From Crotalaria pallida (Eukaryota; Streptophyta; Magnoliopsida; Fabales; Fabaceae), in assembly GCA_037953625.1 (NCBI GenBank), contig CM075649.1, positions 93,563,290 to 93,627,289 on the forward strand: DNA of 64,000 bases, given 5' to 3'. The notes beneath the pieces are model-generated. The model was not told the DNA's origin and did no database searches. It saw only the letters and a list, made by a program, of their open reading frames with translations. A program made the position numbers and the translations under genes. Shown in pieces: positions 1-10,368 of the stretch (position 1 is its first letter; every line of letters begins with the position of its first letter).

Positions 1-229
1 CTTTGAATTTACCGAAATTTGGCATTTGGCCGAATAGTTTGATGGAATGTGATCATTAGATTGGGTATTTTCTGAAAAAGGAAGTCTCTTTAATTTGAAA
101 GGGTCGAATTATCGCAGAAATGCGAAAATCAAGCTCACAACTAGATAAAAAGGCAATTCGGTTTTCACAAAAATTGAAAATAATGTAGGGTATTGCCTTG
201 ACTTGAGCTCAATTCTTCTCTGACAATCT
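1..229. other. Unassigned AT-rich sequence, no gene seen
   Basis: No open frame of useful length and no recognisable domain. It lies on the internal (3') side of the minus-strand gag scrap at 230-424, so it is probably decayed internal sequence of the same chromovirus. That is inference from position only. Confidence 0.3.
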
Positions 230-424
230 TCATAATAATGCACCTTTTCCAATAACAGGTTTTTCCTTTGCTTCTCCCGTCGGAAAGCCTCCTATCAACG
301 AGTCACTTTGTCCTGATCCACACTTCGGAAACTCCAAATGTGGAAAAGCCAACTTCAATCCTAGCCTTTGACCTCTTTGGAATTCAGGGTTCGCGTTGTT
401 GCTACCATTGCCTTGACTAGTCAA
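230..424 (-). pseudogene. gag: Decayed chromovirus Gag fragment
   Basis: The minus-strand reading contains LKLAFPHLEF, which matches in place the IKLAFSHLEI segment of the better kept gag at 18422-19129 (the C-terminal half of the retrotransposon Gag domain). Nothing recognisable flanks it, and the N-terminal half of the Gag domain is missing, so this is an internally deleted remnant. It lies between a minus-strand primer-binding site (583-594) and the window edge, where gag is expected. No function is expected. Confidence 0.45.
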
Positions 425-582
425 ACTTGAAGGACATCCATGCCACTCTAATTCTGCATCAACTCTAACTCTTAGTTTACTCTACAACTAAGACCATCAC
501 CACTCAGACTCAAACAAACACAACCAGAGTCACACAAGGAAAGCATATAAGGCTATGCTTAAGGCCACTAAGGACAACCATC

Positions 583-594
583 GCTCTGATACCA
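583..594 (-). other. Primer-binding site (tRNA-iMet type)
   Basis: The reverse complement reads TGGTATCAGAGC, the usual primer site of plant elements primed by initiator methionine tRNA. It sits 5 bp from the LTR edge at 600, which fixes the strand of this element as minus. Confidence 0.85.
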
Positions 595-1015
595 CTAAAT
601 GTAACACCCCAATTTGGAATTAGAATTTTCACTAAAAATTTGCGCCATTTTTTTTAATAAACATTTCCAAAATCAGTTTATTTTAATTCTTTTACAAAAA
701 GATTTTCATAAAACAATTTGATTCATTTGTTTACAAAATAATTTGATACTTAACTTGCGTCATAAAAATTCTATTTCCAAAAGGAGATGTTACCATCCAA
801 CACATTTCAAAAAAACTCATTTTCTCCATGTCATATTTAATTGATGGTTAACTTGAGGAAAATAATTTAGGTACATATGAACATGATACAATAACCAAAA
901 AGAACTTCTTTTATTTCATTTAAATAATCCATGTTACAACTGGGGTTACATTCGGGATAGAGTAATCATGTCCTACCCATCCAAAGATGGAATACAAAAC
1001 AAAAACTATCCTAGA

Positions 1016-1159
1016 CTAATAGTCTTCATCATTTCCTCCACCGCAATTGTCTGGAATATTCTTTGATTGCTGCTTCTGCTTCCTCCACGTATGTACGTCG
1101 TCTCGCGATCCTCTTCCGACTGGAGCAACCGCTACTCGAGATAGTACATGATCTGTCAT
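1016..1159 (-). other. Short ORF after a splice-acceptor-like site inside the LTR
   Basis: An ATG at 1159-1157 follows directly after CAG (acceptor-like, GTTCACAG) and opens a 47-codon frame with a basic middle and an acidic end (DEDY). It takes the same place in the LTR as the 157-codon ORF of elements B and C, but I see no sequence similarity. It may simply be chance coding capacity in the U5 region. Confidence 0.25.
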
Positions 1160-2869
1160 CTGTGAACATTGTTCCCAATGTTCATAGGAAAGGGAAATAG
1201 AGAGAGTAAGCACTTCCAAACGATATTATCGTCGACGGCGTGGGCTTACTATAGGGGAATGTTAAGACCACACAAGCATATCATAGCAGCATATACATCA
1301 TCATTATCATCACCTTATAAAGATAATACCATAAGGTTCTTTCCCAAAATAATATTCTTAATAAAGCTTTAACCTTTATATTTAGTTATCTTTTTGACTC
1401 TAAGTTTTGGCATCACAACCATCGGTAAACCAAAAGGGGGGTACCATTACCGAGGTTCAAGGGATTGATAGCACACACGTTACATCTCCTCCACAATTCC
1501 AACCATATCCTAGTTCGGAAAGCAGATGGGACGCACAGGAACCCTAACCATGCTGGCATCGATGTCGAAGGGCACGCACCAACAAGTATCCAACAACCGA
1601 AGTAAAACCATTTCATCAATATAGTTTCAAAAATGCAGCGACATCTAGCCCCATTCGGGTTCCCTCTCACCATCTAAGATTTCTCCAGGGGGCGACAGCG
1701 CTATCTCTAGTTGATCGTGCAGTTCCTCGCTACGACATTGCCTACAACCGAAAGACAAGTCCTTGTAGTCTTGTCTAGCCTAGAGAAGCACTCGAGGCTT
1801 CTTGACGTTCACCGTCCTTGCCTTCCCCTATCGCAATCACCACTTGAAAGTACACTGGCCTCCAAGTATTCGGTATCTTTCCTCTCCACCACTTCACTCT
1901 CAACACGTAGGTTTTGGGAGAGGGGTTCCTAGGTCTTTTGAGTCTTTTAAGTTTGTCATTAATCCTAGTTTTGGTCGACCCATTCTAAGCCTCGCTTCTA
2001 ACGGGCCTCGACCTCTAAGGGAAACATCAAACACCTTTTTACAGTACAGTGGATTCCACAAGACTTAGACCACGTCACAGTCATCCACGTGGCCAGTCAC
2101 TTAAAGGGGATATTTACAAAGTTATCGTGCCGTTTGCACCATCACTGTACACTAGTATCGTTTTCGAATTCCACAAGGTTCATTGATCATTCTCATACTT
2201 TCTTTTCATAATAATATTTCAAAAATATGCCAAATCCTTTTCATGGAACGACCGTTCAAAATATACTAAGTATCTTTTCATAAGAACAACCGTTCAAAAA
2301 CATCAAATAACTTTTCATAGGATAACCCATCATCACAAAATATAATTCCAAAATTTACTTGATATCTCATCATATAACTTATTCCTATATACAATATACC
2401 ATTTCAGAATATGCAACATAGTATAACAATTATCAACGGACATACCATTAATATCGAGGAATCGTATCTTTCGTACGAACGGCGGAACACACACCCAATT
2501 GCCGTTTTACTACTCAACCGATAGATTCCTAGTTCTGACCTTTGAGATGATACGGAACGTCCTAATATCACCCTATATGCCACTATGTCTTAAGAAGGCT
2601 TCTCTCTCACCTGAGATCCATGCTTACTCTGTTTTCAACCTTTGAGTCCACAACTCCAGTAGCTCGTTCACTTTTGATTCCTTTATTCTTTTCTCCTAGA
2701 AAGCAACTAAGACTCTAAGAATTGAAAACTCTCTTCTACTCTTCCAAAGGGGCCACATGAATTTCCTTCTTCCATGGGAGAGGCTATTTTTATTTTTCTC
2801 TTGTTTCTTTTCTATGTTTGTTTTGAGATAGAAAAAAAATGGAATCAAACTCAACTCTAAAGAGAGGGA

Positions 2870-2879
2870 CTATTTATAG
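2870..2879 (-). promoter_or_regulatory. LTR TATA box
   Basis: The minus strand reads CTATAAATAG, identical to the TATA box of element B's LTR at 7056. Transcription would run toward lower coordinates, into gag. A consensus-like donor (CTCAG then GTGAGA, intron from 2610) lies about 230 bp downstream. Confidence 0.6.
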
Positions 2880-3090
2880 TGTAGAAAAATTTTGTATTCC
2901 CACCCCACTAGCATAGGAAGTAACGAATTAAAGGGGGTTTTATGGCTGGAAAATTTTCTGATTTAGTCATAGCATTAACTCTTCCTATTTCCTAAGATTC
3001 CATAATCAATAATGTAGAGTTCCTATGGCTCATTTTCAAATTCAAACTAACTTGGTCACAAGGAAAGTCTAGATTTTTCCTCCTTCTTAA

Positions 3091-3900
3091 ATATGGACGG
3101 TGCAGTCCAGATTTTTATTTTATTTTACATTATTATTATTATTTTTTTAATTTTAGACTTTGCATATACTCTTAACTCAAATAATTGCAAAAATAATAAA
3201 CTGTATTATATAAAGATAGGTACATCCCTGAAAATATCTTATAACACCATATTTTTAATTATAAAATGTAGTATTAAAAGGAAAAATTTATTGGAGGTCC
3301 AAAAATAATTTTTCCAACATTAAAACTCTAAATTCGTTTTTTACTTGGTACAGATATAAAATTTTCGAAGCTTCCAAAATAAAATTACAATTTTTACATT
3401 TTTGAAATCTACATTTCAACACGATCGTTTTCATATAAAATTCATAATTTTCTGACTTACGGTTTGAATGTTATGAATTTTTGAAGTTCTAAAGCTATTT
3501 CTTCAAAAAATGCATTTTCATAAGCTTTCACAAATTAAAATTCAAAAATGCAGAAATAATATCATATGTGGACGGTGCAGCCAATGATATATTTTTAAAA
3601 ATAGATTTTCCATGTATAAATAAAATTTTCCTTGGTCAAAGAGACATTAAATGGCTTTAAACTCCTATCTTCAAACTAAAAACACAAAATTCGTATTTTT
3701 CACTGTAGCAGAAATAAAATTTTGAAAAGTCCAGAATAAAATTAAAAACTTTAAATTTTCATAATCTATGTTTTGATACGATCGTTTGGACATATAATTT
3801 GTAATTTTTCGACTTACGGTTAAAAAGATATGAATTTTTGAAGTTATAATACTATAACTTGGAAAATTCACATTTTTATCAAAACCTTAGTTAAAAGCTT
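3091..3900 (-). repeat. Duplicated U3 block
   Basis: Two diverged direct copies of a block that includes GGACGGTGCAG (about 3096 and 3572), then AAATTCG, ACGATCGT (3421 and 3779), GACTTACGGTT and GAATTTTTGAAGTT. The copies are roughly 350-480 bp apart. Part of the same block, including ACGATCGT, recurs in LTR J near 39370. It lies upstream of the TATA box on the LTR's strand, so it is a duplicated U3 (enhancer-position) segment. Confidence 0.6.
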
Positions 3901-3995
3901 TCCCATACTATTTTTTTTTCTAAGGTAAAATATATTTATCAATTATTTACATATCAAAATAATTTTCTAATTAAATAAAATTTTATATTTATATG

Positions 3996-4046
3996 TGTAT
4001 ATATATATATATATATTTAACGCCACACACACACACACATATATAT
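3996..4046. repeat. (AT)n and (AC)n microsatellites
   Basis: A TA run near 3996-4014 is followed by an AC run (4024-4038) and a short AT run. Simple sequence in the outer U3 of the minus-strand LTR. Confidence 0.9.
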
Positions 4047-4163
4047 AATCAAAACCAACTTTTTATAACAATTCCTATTAAATTATTCTTAAAATAAATA
4101 TCACATATAAAATAAAAGCAAAAATACAAATATTATAAATTGAGAAAAATTGCGGGTCTCACA

Positions 4164-5158
4164 TTAAGACGTGAGGTCGAGTGTTGTAAGACGCGCGTTG
4201 GACGCGTGCAATAAGTCGCAAATGGGTTGTATGCAATGATTGTGTAAGACACACTAGTTGTGCAACTGTAAGACGCACACGGGATGTCACGCAATGAATG
4301 GTCACACCATAACTCCAATTATGTGTAAGACGCGCACGGGATGTGCGCTTCTCCCCAATATATGAAAAATGAGAATGAAAGAAAGAGGATATAAGAGTAA
4401 GAATGAAAAGGAAGCAAAGACATGGAAAAATATATAAGCGAGAGTAAAACAAAAAGAAAGAAAAGAGTCAAGTCAATGATTATTATTGAGTATTTGATGT
4501 ACTATTTGAATGAATATGTGATTATGTACATTATTTGAGTTATTGTGTTTGATTTGGTATAACATTATGTCATATTAGAATCTGCTTTCCTATGTTATGT
4601 GTAATGCTCACTCCTTAGCATTTTTCCACAGGTACCGAGTCTGAGCTAGCACAGATCTCGGCCGAGCAGGAGTACTCTCCCTTACAAGGAGAGGAGGTCT
4701 TTAGTTAGTAGGTCATGGTGTCATGTCCTGGGCCCCTTTTGATATGATGATATAGTCTATTTTGTATGTATAAAGTGTAAATAGTTATTTTGAGTGGGCT
4801 CAGGACAACTCTTTTAGCGAAAGGAGTCTTTTGGGAAAATACTATTTCCAGTAATTGGTTATATTGCTGCAAACTCTGATGTTAATATACTGATGCTGAT
4901 ATGTGTGCATAGTGATGCACTAAGCTGTGAATATATGTTGATGATGCCTTGCTGGCATTCTGAATGATATAAACTCTATGTGTTTATCAGGTTGCATGGA
5001 AAACTAATTTTTGGGAAAGTCGGAATAACAAAGGAAACTCCATTCGTTTGACGGAAGATTTTTATAAGTCAAAATGTTTAAAGTTATTTTAAGAAAAATT
5101 TTCAAGTTCTCTAATTTGTTATGCGCAGTTAAGGTTAATTATTAAATAGGGTGTTACA
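4164..5158 (+). repeat. 3' part of a plus-strand LTR, cut by the neighbouring insertion
   Basis: It ends AATAGGGTGTTACA at 5158 directly before a plus-strand primer site, so it is the tail of a 5' LTR. Its start is lost at 4163/4164, where the minus-strand LTR was inserted. It contains AATGCTCACTCC then TTTTTCCACAG near 4606-4632, a block also seen in F's LTR (51380-51410), which looks like a splice acceptor. GC-rich imperfect dyads at 4191-4348, such as GCGCAC-N5-GTGCGC at 4332-4348, stand out from the AT-rich background. Confidence 0.7.
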
Positions 5159-5162
5159 TTTA

Positions 5163-5176
5163 TGGTATCAGAGCAG
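5163..5176 (+). other. Primer-binding site (tRNA-iMet type)
   Basis: TGGTATCAGAGCAG, 4 bp after the LTR end. It marks the start of the internal region of a plus-strand element. Confidence 0.9.
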
Positions 5177-5337
5177 TTTCCCTCGGCCTAGGGAGTGTGA
5201 ATTCACATCTCCTGTGGTTACTCACCAAGCGAGTAACCGATATGTATAGTTAAGTGTCTCAGTTAAAGTAATTAGGTATATGTGTAGTTACTTATGTGTA
5301 TATGTATTGACTTGACATTTTTCCAGGATTAGGAATT

Positions 5338-6560
5338 ATGGCAAGTAGACACAGTGACAATGATAGGATCGTTGTAATCTTAGAGAACTTAGTTCAGATA
5401 AGCCGAAGACAAGCTGAGGCGGAGGCCGCAGCTGAATCAGCAGTGGCAGCAACTAGTCCGCCGCCACAGTCACCTTAGAACCTATCCTGAGCTGGGATTC
5501 ACTGGTTGGCTGAGTTCAGGTGGCATGGTCCCCCTAAGCTCAAGGGTGGCTATAACCTGAATGGAACACGTAGGTGGCTTCAGAAGATATAAGGGATTCT
5601 CCATGATATGTCACCACCCGAGGAGCAAAAAGTTCTGTTGGCTCAGCATACGCTCATTGGGGAAGCAGAACAGTGGTGGGAGCAGGTTCGAAAGGGTATG
5701 GAGGCTTCTAATCAAAAAGTGACTTGGGATGTCTTCAAAGGGATGTTTCGGGAAATGTATCTTCCTAAGGATGTTCGAAAAGAGAAGGAACTGGCTTTTC
5801 TACGCTTGAGACAAGAGAACATTAGTGTTTAGGAATATGTATGGCGATTTGAGGATTTTATTTGTTATGCTATTAGTTATAAGGGTGTGGACGAAGGCCA
5901 AGTGCATCAAGTTTGCTGCGGGACTCCGTCTGGACATCAAGATTGCCCTTGAGGATGCACCGATTTACGACTTTACTCAGTTAGTGCACTTGTCCAGCAT
6001 TTATGAAAAGGGTATTCAGAGGTTGGAAAATTTCTTTGGAGAAAAAGAATCCTACTCTATTTCTGAGATCGAGACAGTTACTCCTAGAGGAGCAGAGCCT
6101 GTGATTTCTACCCCATTTCCCCAATCTATTTGTTTCCAGTGCGGGAAATTCCACCGGGGTGACTGTTGGGAGAAGGTGAACTAGAATAGGAAGAAAGGCT
6201 TACTCTTCCAATGTGGTCAACCAGGGCATTTAGCCACTGGCTGTCCTAATCATGACTCCGAGCAAGAGGTGAATGCGGCTAATGCAACGGGTTCAAAGCA
6301 AGCGGGCCAGGCTGTGAGCGCTTCAAGCACTAGGCCACCATGTCCAAATTTAGGAAAATTCCATTGTGGTCCATGTTGGAGGTTGAACAAGTGTAAAGTG
6401 GGGAAATGTTGTTTTCAATGCGGACAACCAGGACACATTGCTGCAAACTGTCCCCAGAACACTGTGCAGAAAGAAGCGAATACACGACATGCATTTGGGA
6501 GCCAACCCTTACTGAGAGGTACATGTTATGTGTCGCATTCCTATCTAGCGTACTAGTGGA
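5338..6560 (+). pseudogene. gag: Broken chromovirus gag with duplicated zinc-knuckle region
   Basis: The frame opens at ATG 5338, after a candidate acceptor (TTTTTCCAG near 5325), and soon meets stop codons. Fragments of the Gag domain follow: a first piece around 5510-5590, a long open piece 5608-5832 with the EAEQWWEQ motif, then a shifted piece 5825-6184. Two Cys/His blocks come next, near 6130-6248 and 6335-6460, each ending in CGQPGH followed by a terminal Cys (CX2CX4HX4C). Ordinary members, such as element C, have one. Several stops and frame changes make it non-functional. Protease and pol are absent before the next insertion at 6630. Confidence 0.8.
6130..6460 (+). repeat. About 205-bp direct duplication of the Gag zinc-knuckle segment
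   Basis: Both copies contain GKFH, then GxCW, then FQCGQPGH and a final CP. Offsets between matching motifs are about 205 bp. The second copy has lost one Cys (CPNLGK in place of CFQCGK). It is a tandem duplication inside a dead gag. Confidence 0.6.
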
Positions 6561-6624
6561 GTTATGAGGTCATGCATTCTAGCACCATCTCCCTAAATAA
6601 CAAGATTAGAAACATTCTGTAAAC

Positions 6625-6629
6625 GAATG
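6625..6629. repeat. Target-site duplication, left arm (GAATG)
   Basis: GAATG directly before the LTR start at 6630 is identical to the five bases after 18321. It proves that 6630-18321 is one insertion. Confidence 0.95.
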
Positions 6630-6895
6630 TGTAACACCCCTAATTTTCGTCTCTCGAATAATAGGAAATTAATAATAAAAAGTTTTATTATTAATTTATA
6701 GTATTTTTCAAGTTTATGTTTTGTATTTAATTAGCCTTAAATATAAAAATAAGTGGAAATATTTTTATATGGCAAATAAATGCAAAATATAAGAAAATAG
6801 CATTTTGGTCCCTGGATGAGGACTAAAAGGCAATATTAGAATAGTTCTTGGAGGGAAAGATTTAAAAATAATAATTTTTAAATTTTGAACTGATC

Positions 6896-6926
6896 TAACC
6901 GGTTAGTAATGCCCTGTAACCGGTTA
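6896..6926. promoter_or_regulatory. Paired palindromes TAACCGGTTA, 21 bp apart (U3)
   Basis: TAACCGGTTA at 6896-6905 and 6917-6926, both perfect palindromes centred on CpG. They lie 130-160 bp upstream of the TATA box, an upstream-element position. The 11-bp spacer is unrelated to the palindrome. Confidence 0.6.
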
Positions 6927-7055
6927 GACGATGAACTCAGAAACTGGTTTAGTGGATTTTGATAAGTAATCACTCAAATTACTCCGTAATCGCCACGATT
7001 ACAGCCTTGGATTAGTGGCAACACACGCGTCTCCCTGCATGCAAGTGTGATTTTT

Positions 7056-7065
7056 CTATAAATAG
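7056..7065 (+). promoter_or_regulatory. LTR TATA box, element B 5' LTR
   Basis: CTATAAATAG. The 3' LTR copy is at 15174-15183 and element C has CTATAAAAGG at 57459. Transcription is expected to start about 30 bp downstream, which defines U3 as only about 450 bp. Confidence 0.75.
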
Positions 7066-7985
7066 AGGAAATTCTGAGGATTTGGGGGTTGTTCATCTGA
7101 TTTCTTGTTGAAGAAGCTGATTTAGGGTTCCAATTTCGTGAGGACGAATTCTCTTTCGTTCCTGAGTTTTGTTGAGCGATTGATACACATTCACAAAGCT
7201 CACATCAAGGGCTTTGTGTTGATACCAAATTTGTGAGTTAAGAGTGAGTGTGGAAAGAGGAATCAAGCTTGGAAGCCAAGACATTGAGTCTGAGCTCTGT
7301 GCTGTTCTGATTCTGGAAGCTGATTTCCAGACTCAATTTTGGTAAGCTTAGTTGACCTTTAAGTCTCAAACTTCTTTGATTCTCTAGTGCATGTACCCTA
7401 CTTTGAATTTTGATCATTTTCCCTAATTTCATTGGCCAATTTCTATGTCAAATTTGGTGGTTTCTGGACCCTGTTGCTGGAAACCGAATCTGAGAGCAGA
7501 CTTGGGGAAATTGTGGGAATCTGTGGTTTTTCTTCAAATCCAGTGATAACCTTCATCAAGATCGTCTTAGAGGTATGGGAGAAGTCTATACTATACTAGA
7601 TTTAGACTAAAAATCGAATGATTTAGGATTTGAGTTCACAAAACTCAAAAGGGCATTATGTGTTTTAAAGCACAAAAGCTTGGAGGCCAAAAACTTGCTC
7701 ACTGTGGTTGTGAGCAACTTTAATTTGATGCATGCAAGCTATATAAATGCTGAATTCTGTGTTTGAGAGCTTTATCTAAGTTTTGTTGTGTTAAATTCTG
7801 TTTATGTGAATTTTCATGCAATTTTATACAATAAACTTGATGCATGCAATATGAATGTGTTTCTGGGTGTAAACATGTTTATTTTAAGGCATATGAACTT
7901 TGTGCATAATGAAATTTGGTTAGATTTGAGAAAGGAAGAAATTGAGTTGTTAAAACTCTTGTTTTAATGGTCTGACTGCATAATC

Positions 7986-8016
7986 TAACCGGTTAAACGA
8001 TTTTCGTAACCGGTTA
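7986..8016. promoter_or_regulatory. Paired palindromes TAACCGGTTA, 21 bp apart (second pair)
   Basis: Copies at 7986-7995 and 8007-8016. They are downstream of the TATA box, inside the predicted LTR intron. The spacer differs from that of the first pair. Confidence 0.55.
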
Positions 8017-8352
8017 GACACTGCAGATTTTCAAAGAAAATGAGTTTATTAAACAGTCCTGAAATCCTAATGGTTTCTGCTCAAATTTAAGCTTTAATTT
8101 CATTATACATGATCTGAACTTGAGTTGTCAAAGTTCTGATTTGAAAGATCAAATTTAATGCCTTAAGTTAATGAAATAATTTCAAGAGGAAATTATGTTC
8201 ATTGGAAAAGGAAATGTGATTTGGACTTTTGAATGTTGAAACAATGGTTTTTGAGGTATAAAACAATGTTAAATGTGTCTTGGATTGGGTATAGAATTCA
8301 AGAAAAAGGGTTTTTCTGAATTGCAATGGTAAACAGTTCAGGTCTGTAATTC

Positions 8353-8383
8353 TAACCGGTTAGCCTGAAACTGTAACCGGTTA
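8353..8383. promoter_or_regulatory. Paired palindromes TAACCGGTTA, 21 bp apart (third pair)
   Basis: Copies at 8353-8362 and 8374-8383, again exactly 21 bp start to start with a third, unrelated spacer. Confidence 0.55.
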
Positions 8384-8641
8384 GTACCTGAATCTGAAAA
8401 ATAGAAAGTTAAGTTTTTGAAATACCATTGACTTTGTTTTACCCAATCTAAGTTAAAAAGGCATGTTTTGAGAAAAAATTCAAAGGGGAATTTTTATGTC
8501 AAATGTTATACCTCAAATAAATCATTCAAAAGTAGAAATTGGAATATTTCTAAATCACATTAATTAATGTAAAGATAAAAACCAACCCTGATGTTTTTGC
8601 ATACATATAGACTGGAAGTCTGGTTGGTAGGAACGTTTATC

Positions 8642-8858
8642 ATATTCTGGGAATATGAGGAGGGTACTCCGGGAGTACCAAAGTATAACCAACTTGATGA
8701 CACATTTTAGATATGTGGCCAGTGTCCGGGACCTGGTTTTTATGCGTTCTGGGAACGTGGCGTTCTGGGAACATGGTGCACACTCCGGGAGTGATGCTTT
8801 TTATCCAAGTATGGTTCGACATTATGTTCTGGGAACTAATGTCGGTGTTCTGGGAACA
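8642..8858. promoter_or_regulatory. Array of nine TTC-YGG-GAA-type dyads
   Basis: Each unit is an imperfect palindrome around YGG: ATATTC-TGG-GAATAT (8642-8656), a perfect 17-mer centred at 8671, weaker units centred near 8709 and 8728, then several GTTC-TGG-GAAC units and one ACTCCGGGAGT unit, ending at 8858. Arms vary between units, but both arms usually vary together. Successive centres are mostly 19-23 bp apart, with one 16-bp and two longer gaps. The array lies in the predicted LTR intron, about 230 bp before the LTR ORF. Confidence 0.55.
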
Positions 8859-9083
8859 CAAGGGTGTACTGGATGGACATCCAAGATGGACATTTAGAGG
8901 CCTCAGTTGTGGATAGAAAATCATACATCATGCCACCTGCATTATAAGAGTTATAATGTTGAAAAATTGGTGTACTCATATGTATTTGCATTATGATCTG
9001 TCCATGATATATTTGTGATTGTAATTTTAGTCTTTATCAATTATGTATATGTGTATACTTACTCGCTGTGCCCTGTTTAGGTG

Positions 9084-9557
9084 ATGGCCAGATACCTAGC
9101 CTGCATCGAGATACGCCCTATCCCTAGCGGTATATGGACGTATGAGGAGCACCGTGCCTCTTTTGAGGGGGAGGTTGAGATCACTCTCTACCACCCTAAC
9201 CCTCTGGTGCGTGTGTGACCTCGTCGATTTAGGATCCCATTAGTCTATACTATGCATGTTCCACCTTTTTATACTTATAGAGGACCACCCCCGGCTCGAC
9301 GTTTGCGTCGTTTTCATAGTTTTAGATTTAGAGCTGCCACTCGTTCCCATCCTTCATCCCATAGAGTTGTCACTGAGGAGACTCCTTCTCCTGGTCCGAC
9401 TGAGTATGATAGGACTGCTTCTGCGGATCCTAGACCCAGTGGTGGGGTCTCTACACCGTCGGGCGAGGTCGAAGAGGACCCTGTGGAGGATGAGAGCGAG
9501 GAGGAGGTGCATGTTGAGCCGACTGTTTCTGCTAGAGGTGGACCCGCTGGTTCATAG
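9084..9557 (+). pseudogene. LTR-encoded 157-codon ORF, element B 5' LTR (one stop)
   Basis: ATG at 9084 follows an acceptor-like GTTTAG-GTG. The frame matches the intact 157-aa ORF of element C (59478-59951) without any indel, but codon 45 is TGA where C has CGA. Order of features: a 60-residue N-terminal part rich in aromatic and hydrophobic residues, a PPP and Arg/His-rich stretch (about 70-105), a Pro/Ser/Thr part, and an acidic stretch near 135-150. I recognise no family. Against C, 25 codons differ synonymously and 18 non-synonymously, so the frame was probably under coding constraint. The same stop is in the 3' LTR, so it predates this insertion. Confidence 0.55.
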
Positions 9558-10214
9558 GAGCCTGCATAGCATAGGTGTTTTGGATCCTAGATCCTAGGGA
9601 TAGAGCTGTGGAGGATCTGAGGAGCTGCTGAGGACATGGAGGACTTGCTCTGGGACTTCTGCTTTTGGACTTTGTTATATATATATTGTATATATGGAGA
9701 GGTCTTAGAGTGAGCTTTTATTTTAGTGCAGCTGGTCTGTATATGTCTTATCAAAACTTGCTATCTCGACTTTTTATCACTTGCTACTGTACTGATGGGG
9801 TTTTATTTGATGGTACGATCTATATATATATATATGATGTTTATTTTCCTCAGCAGTGCCCCATAAGTATTATTTTTCTTCCGCGAACTCTGATTTCACT
9901 TTATAAAGAATTCGGCGAAACGTATACATTTTATATATGCAAATCCCACTCGAGAGGCAAATAGTGTATTCAACTGATAAATACTAGTAATGTTTTTTTT
10001 TAATCAAGAAAATGCGTTCTCGAGAGTTTTTCTCAATTTAAGATAGTACTATGCCGAATTCATGTAACGGTTTATGTCGAAAAGAGGTTTTTGATTGAGC
10101 AAGTAATAATATTAAAAAGGAAAAATTTTCTAGTCCTAATTTTGATAGCAAGTAGTAAACTATTTGGAAATATTAATTATTTTCAAGTCAAAAAGAGAGC
10201 GTCACACCCTTTGG

Positions 10215-10226
10215 TGGTATCAGAGC
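10215..10226 (+). other. Primer-binding site of element B
   Basis: TGGTATCAGAGC, 8 bp after the 5' LTR end; tRNA-iMet type. Confidence 0.9.
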
Positions 10227-10368
10227 ATTGGTCTTGTTCCTCATGGCCCTGAAGATGCAGCTAAGTATGATATTCAATGTTGATTGAATATGTTTGAGAA
10301 AGTTAGTGGTAGTATTTATGTTTTAAAGACCTTTTTAGTAACCCAAAGCCCATAGTGCAGGTCTTTCT

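Larger units (their letters stand above)
600..4163 (-). repeat. 5' LTR of a minus-strand chromovirus-type element
   Basis: The LTR runs from TGTAACACCCC (600) to GGGTCTCACA (4163), giving TG...CA ends, and lies next to the primer site at 583-594. At 3,564 bp it is long, as in Tekay/Del elements. On its own strand it has a U3 of about 1.3 kb, a TATA box at 2870-2879, and a transcribed part holding a candidate splice donor (intron from 2610), a candidate acceptor (1160-1161) and an immediately following ATG. Blocks around 1199-1900 match LTRs J (34252 onward) and D (62310 onward), so these three are related. The flank after 4163 (TTAAG) would be one target-duplication arm; the other lies outside the window. 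Confidence 0.8.
6630..10206 (+). repeat. 5' LTR of element B
   Basis: Runs from TGTAACACCCC to GCGTCACA, 3,577 bp. U3 is short (TATA box at 7056), so about 3.1 kb of the LTR is transcribed. It holds three palindrome pairs, a dyad array (8642-8858), an ORF (9084-9557) and splice-like signals: donor TTTTG then GTAAGC (intron from 7342), a second donor AGAG then GTATGG (7573), and acceptor GTTTAG (9079-9080). Confidence 0.95.

Noticed and set aside
6560..6629. Continuation of element H's protease on the left side of B
   Set aside because: The first few codons (SFTEC) fit, but stops and lack of later motifs leave it unproven. The boundary with the plus-strand gag cannot be placed.
8642..8858. 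Heat-shock elements in the LTR
   Set aside because: The TTC and GAA halves are separated by three bases, not the two required for a heat-shock element, and the centre YGG is constant.
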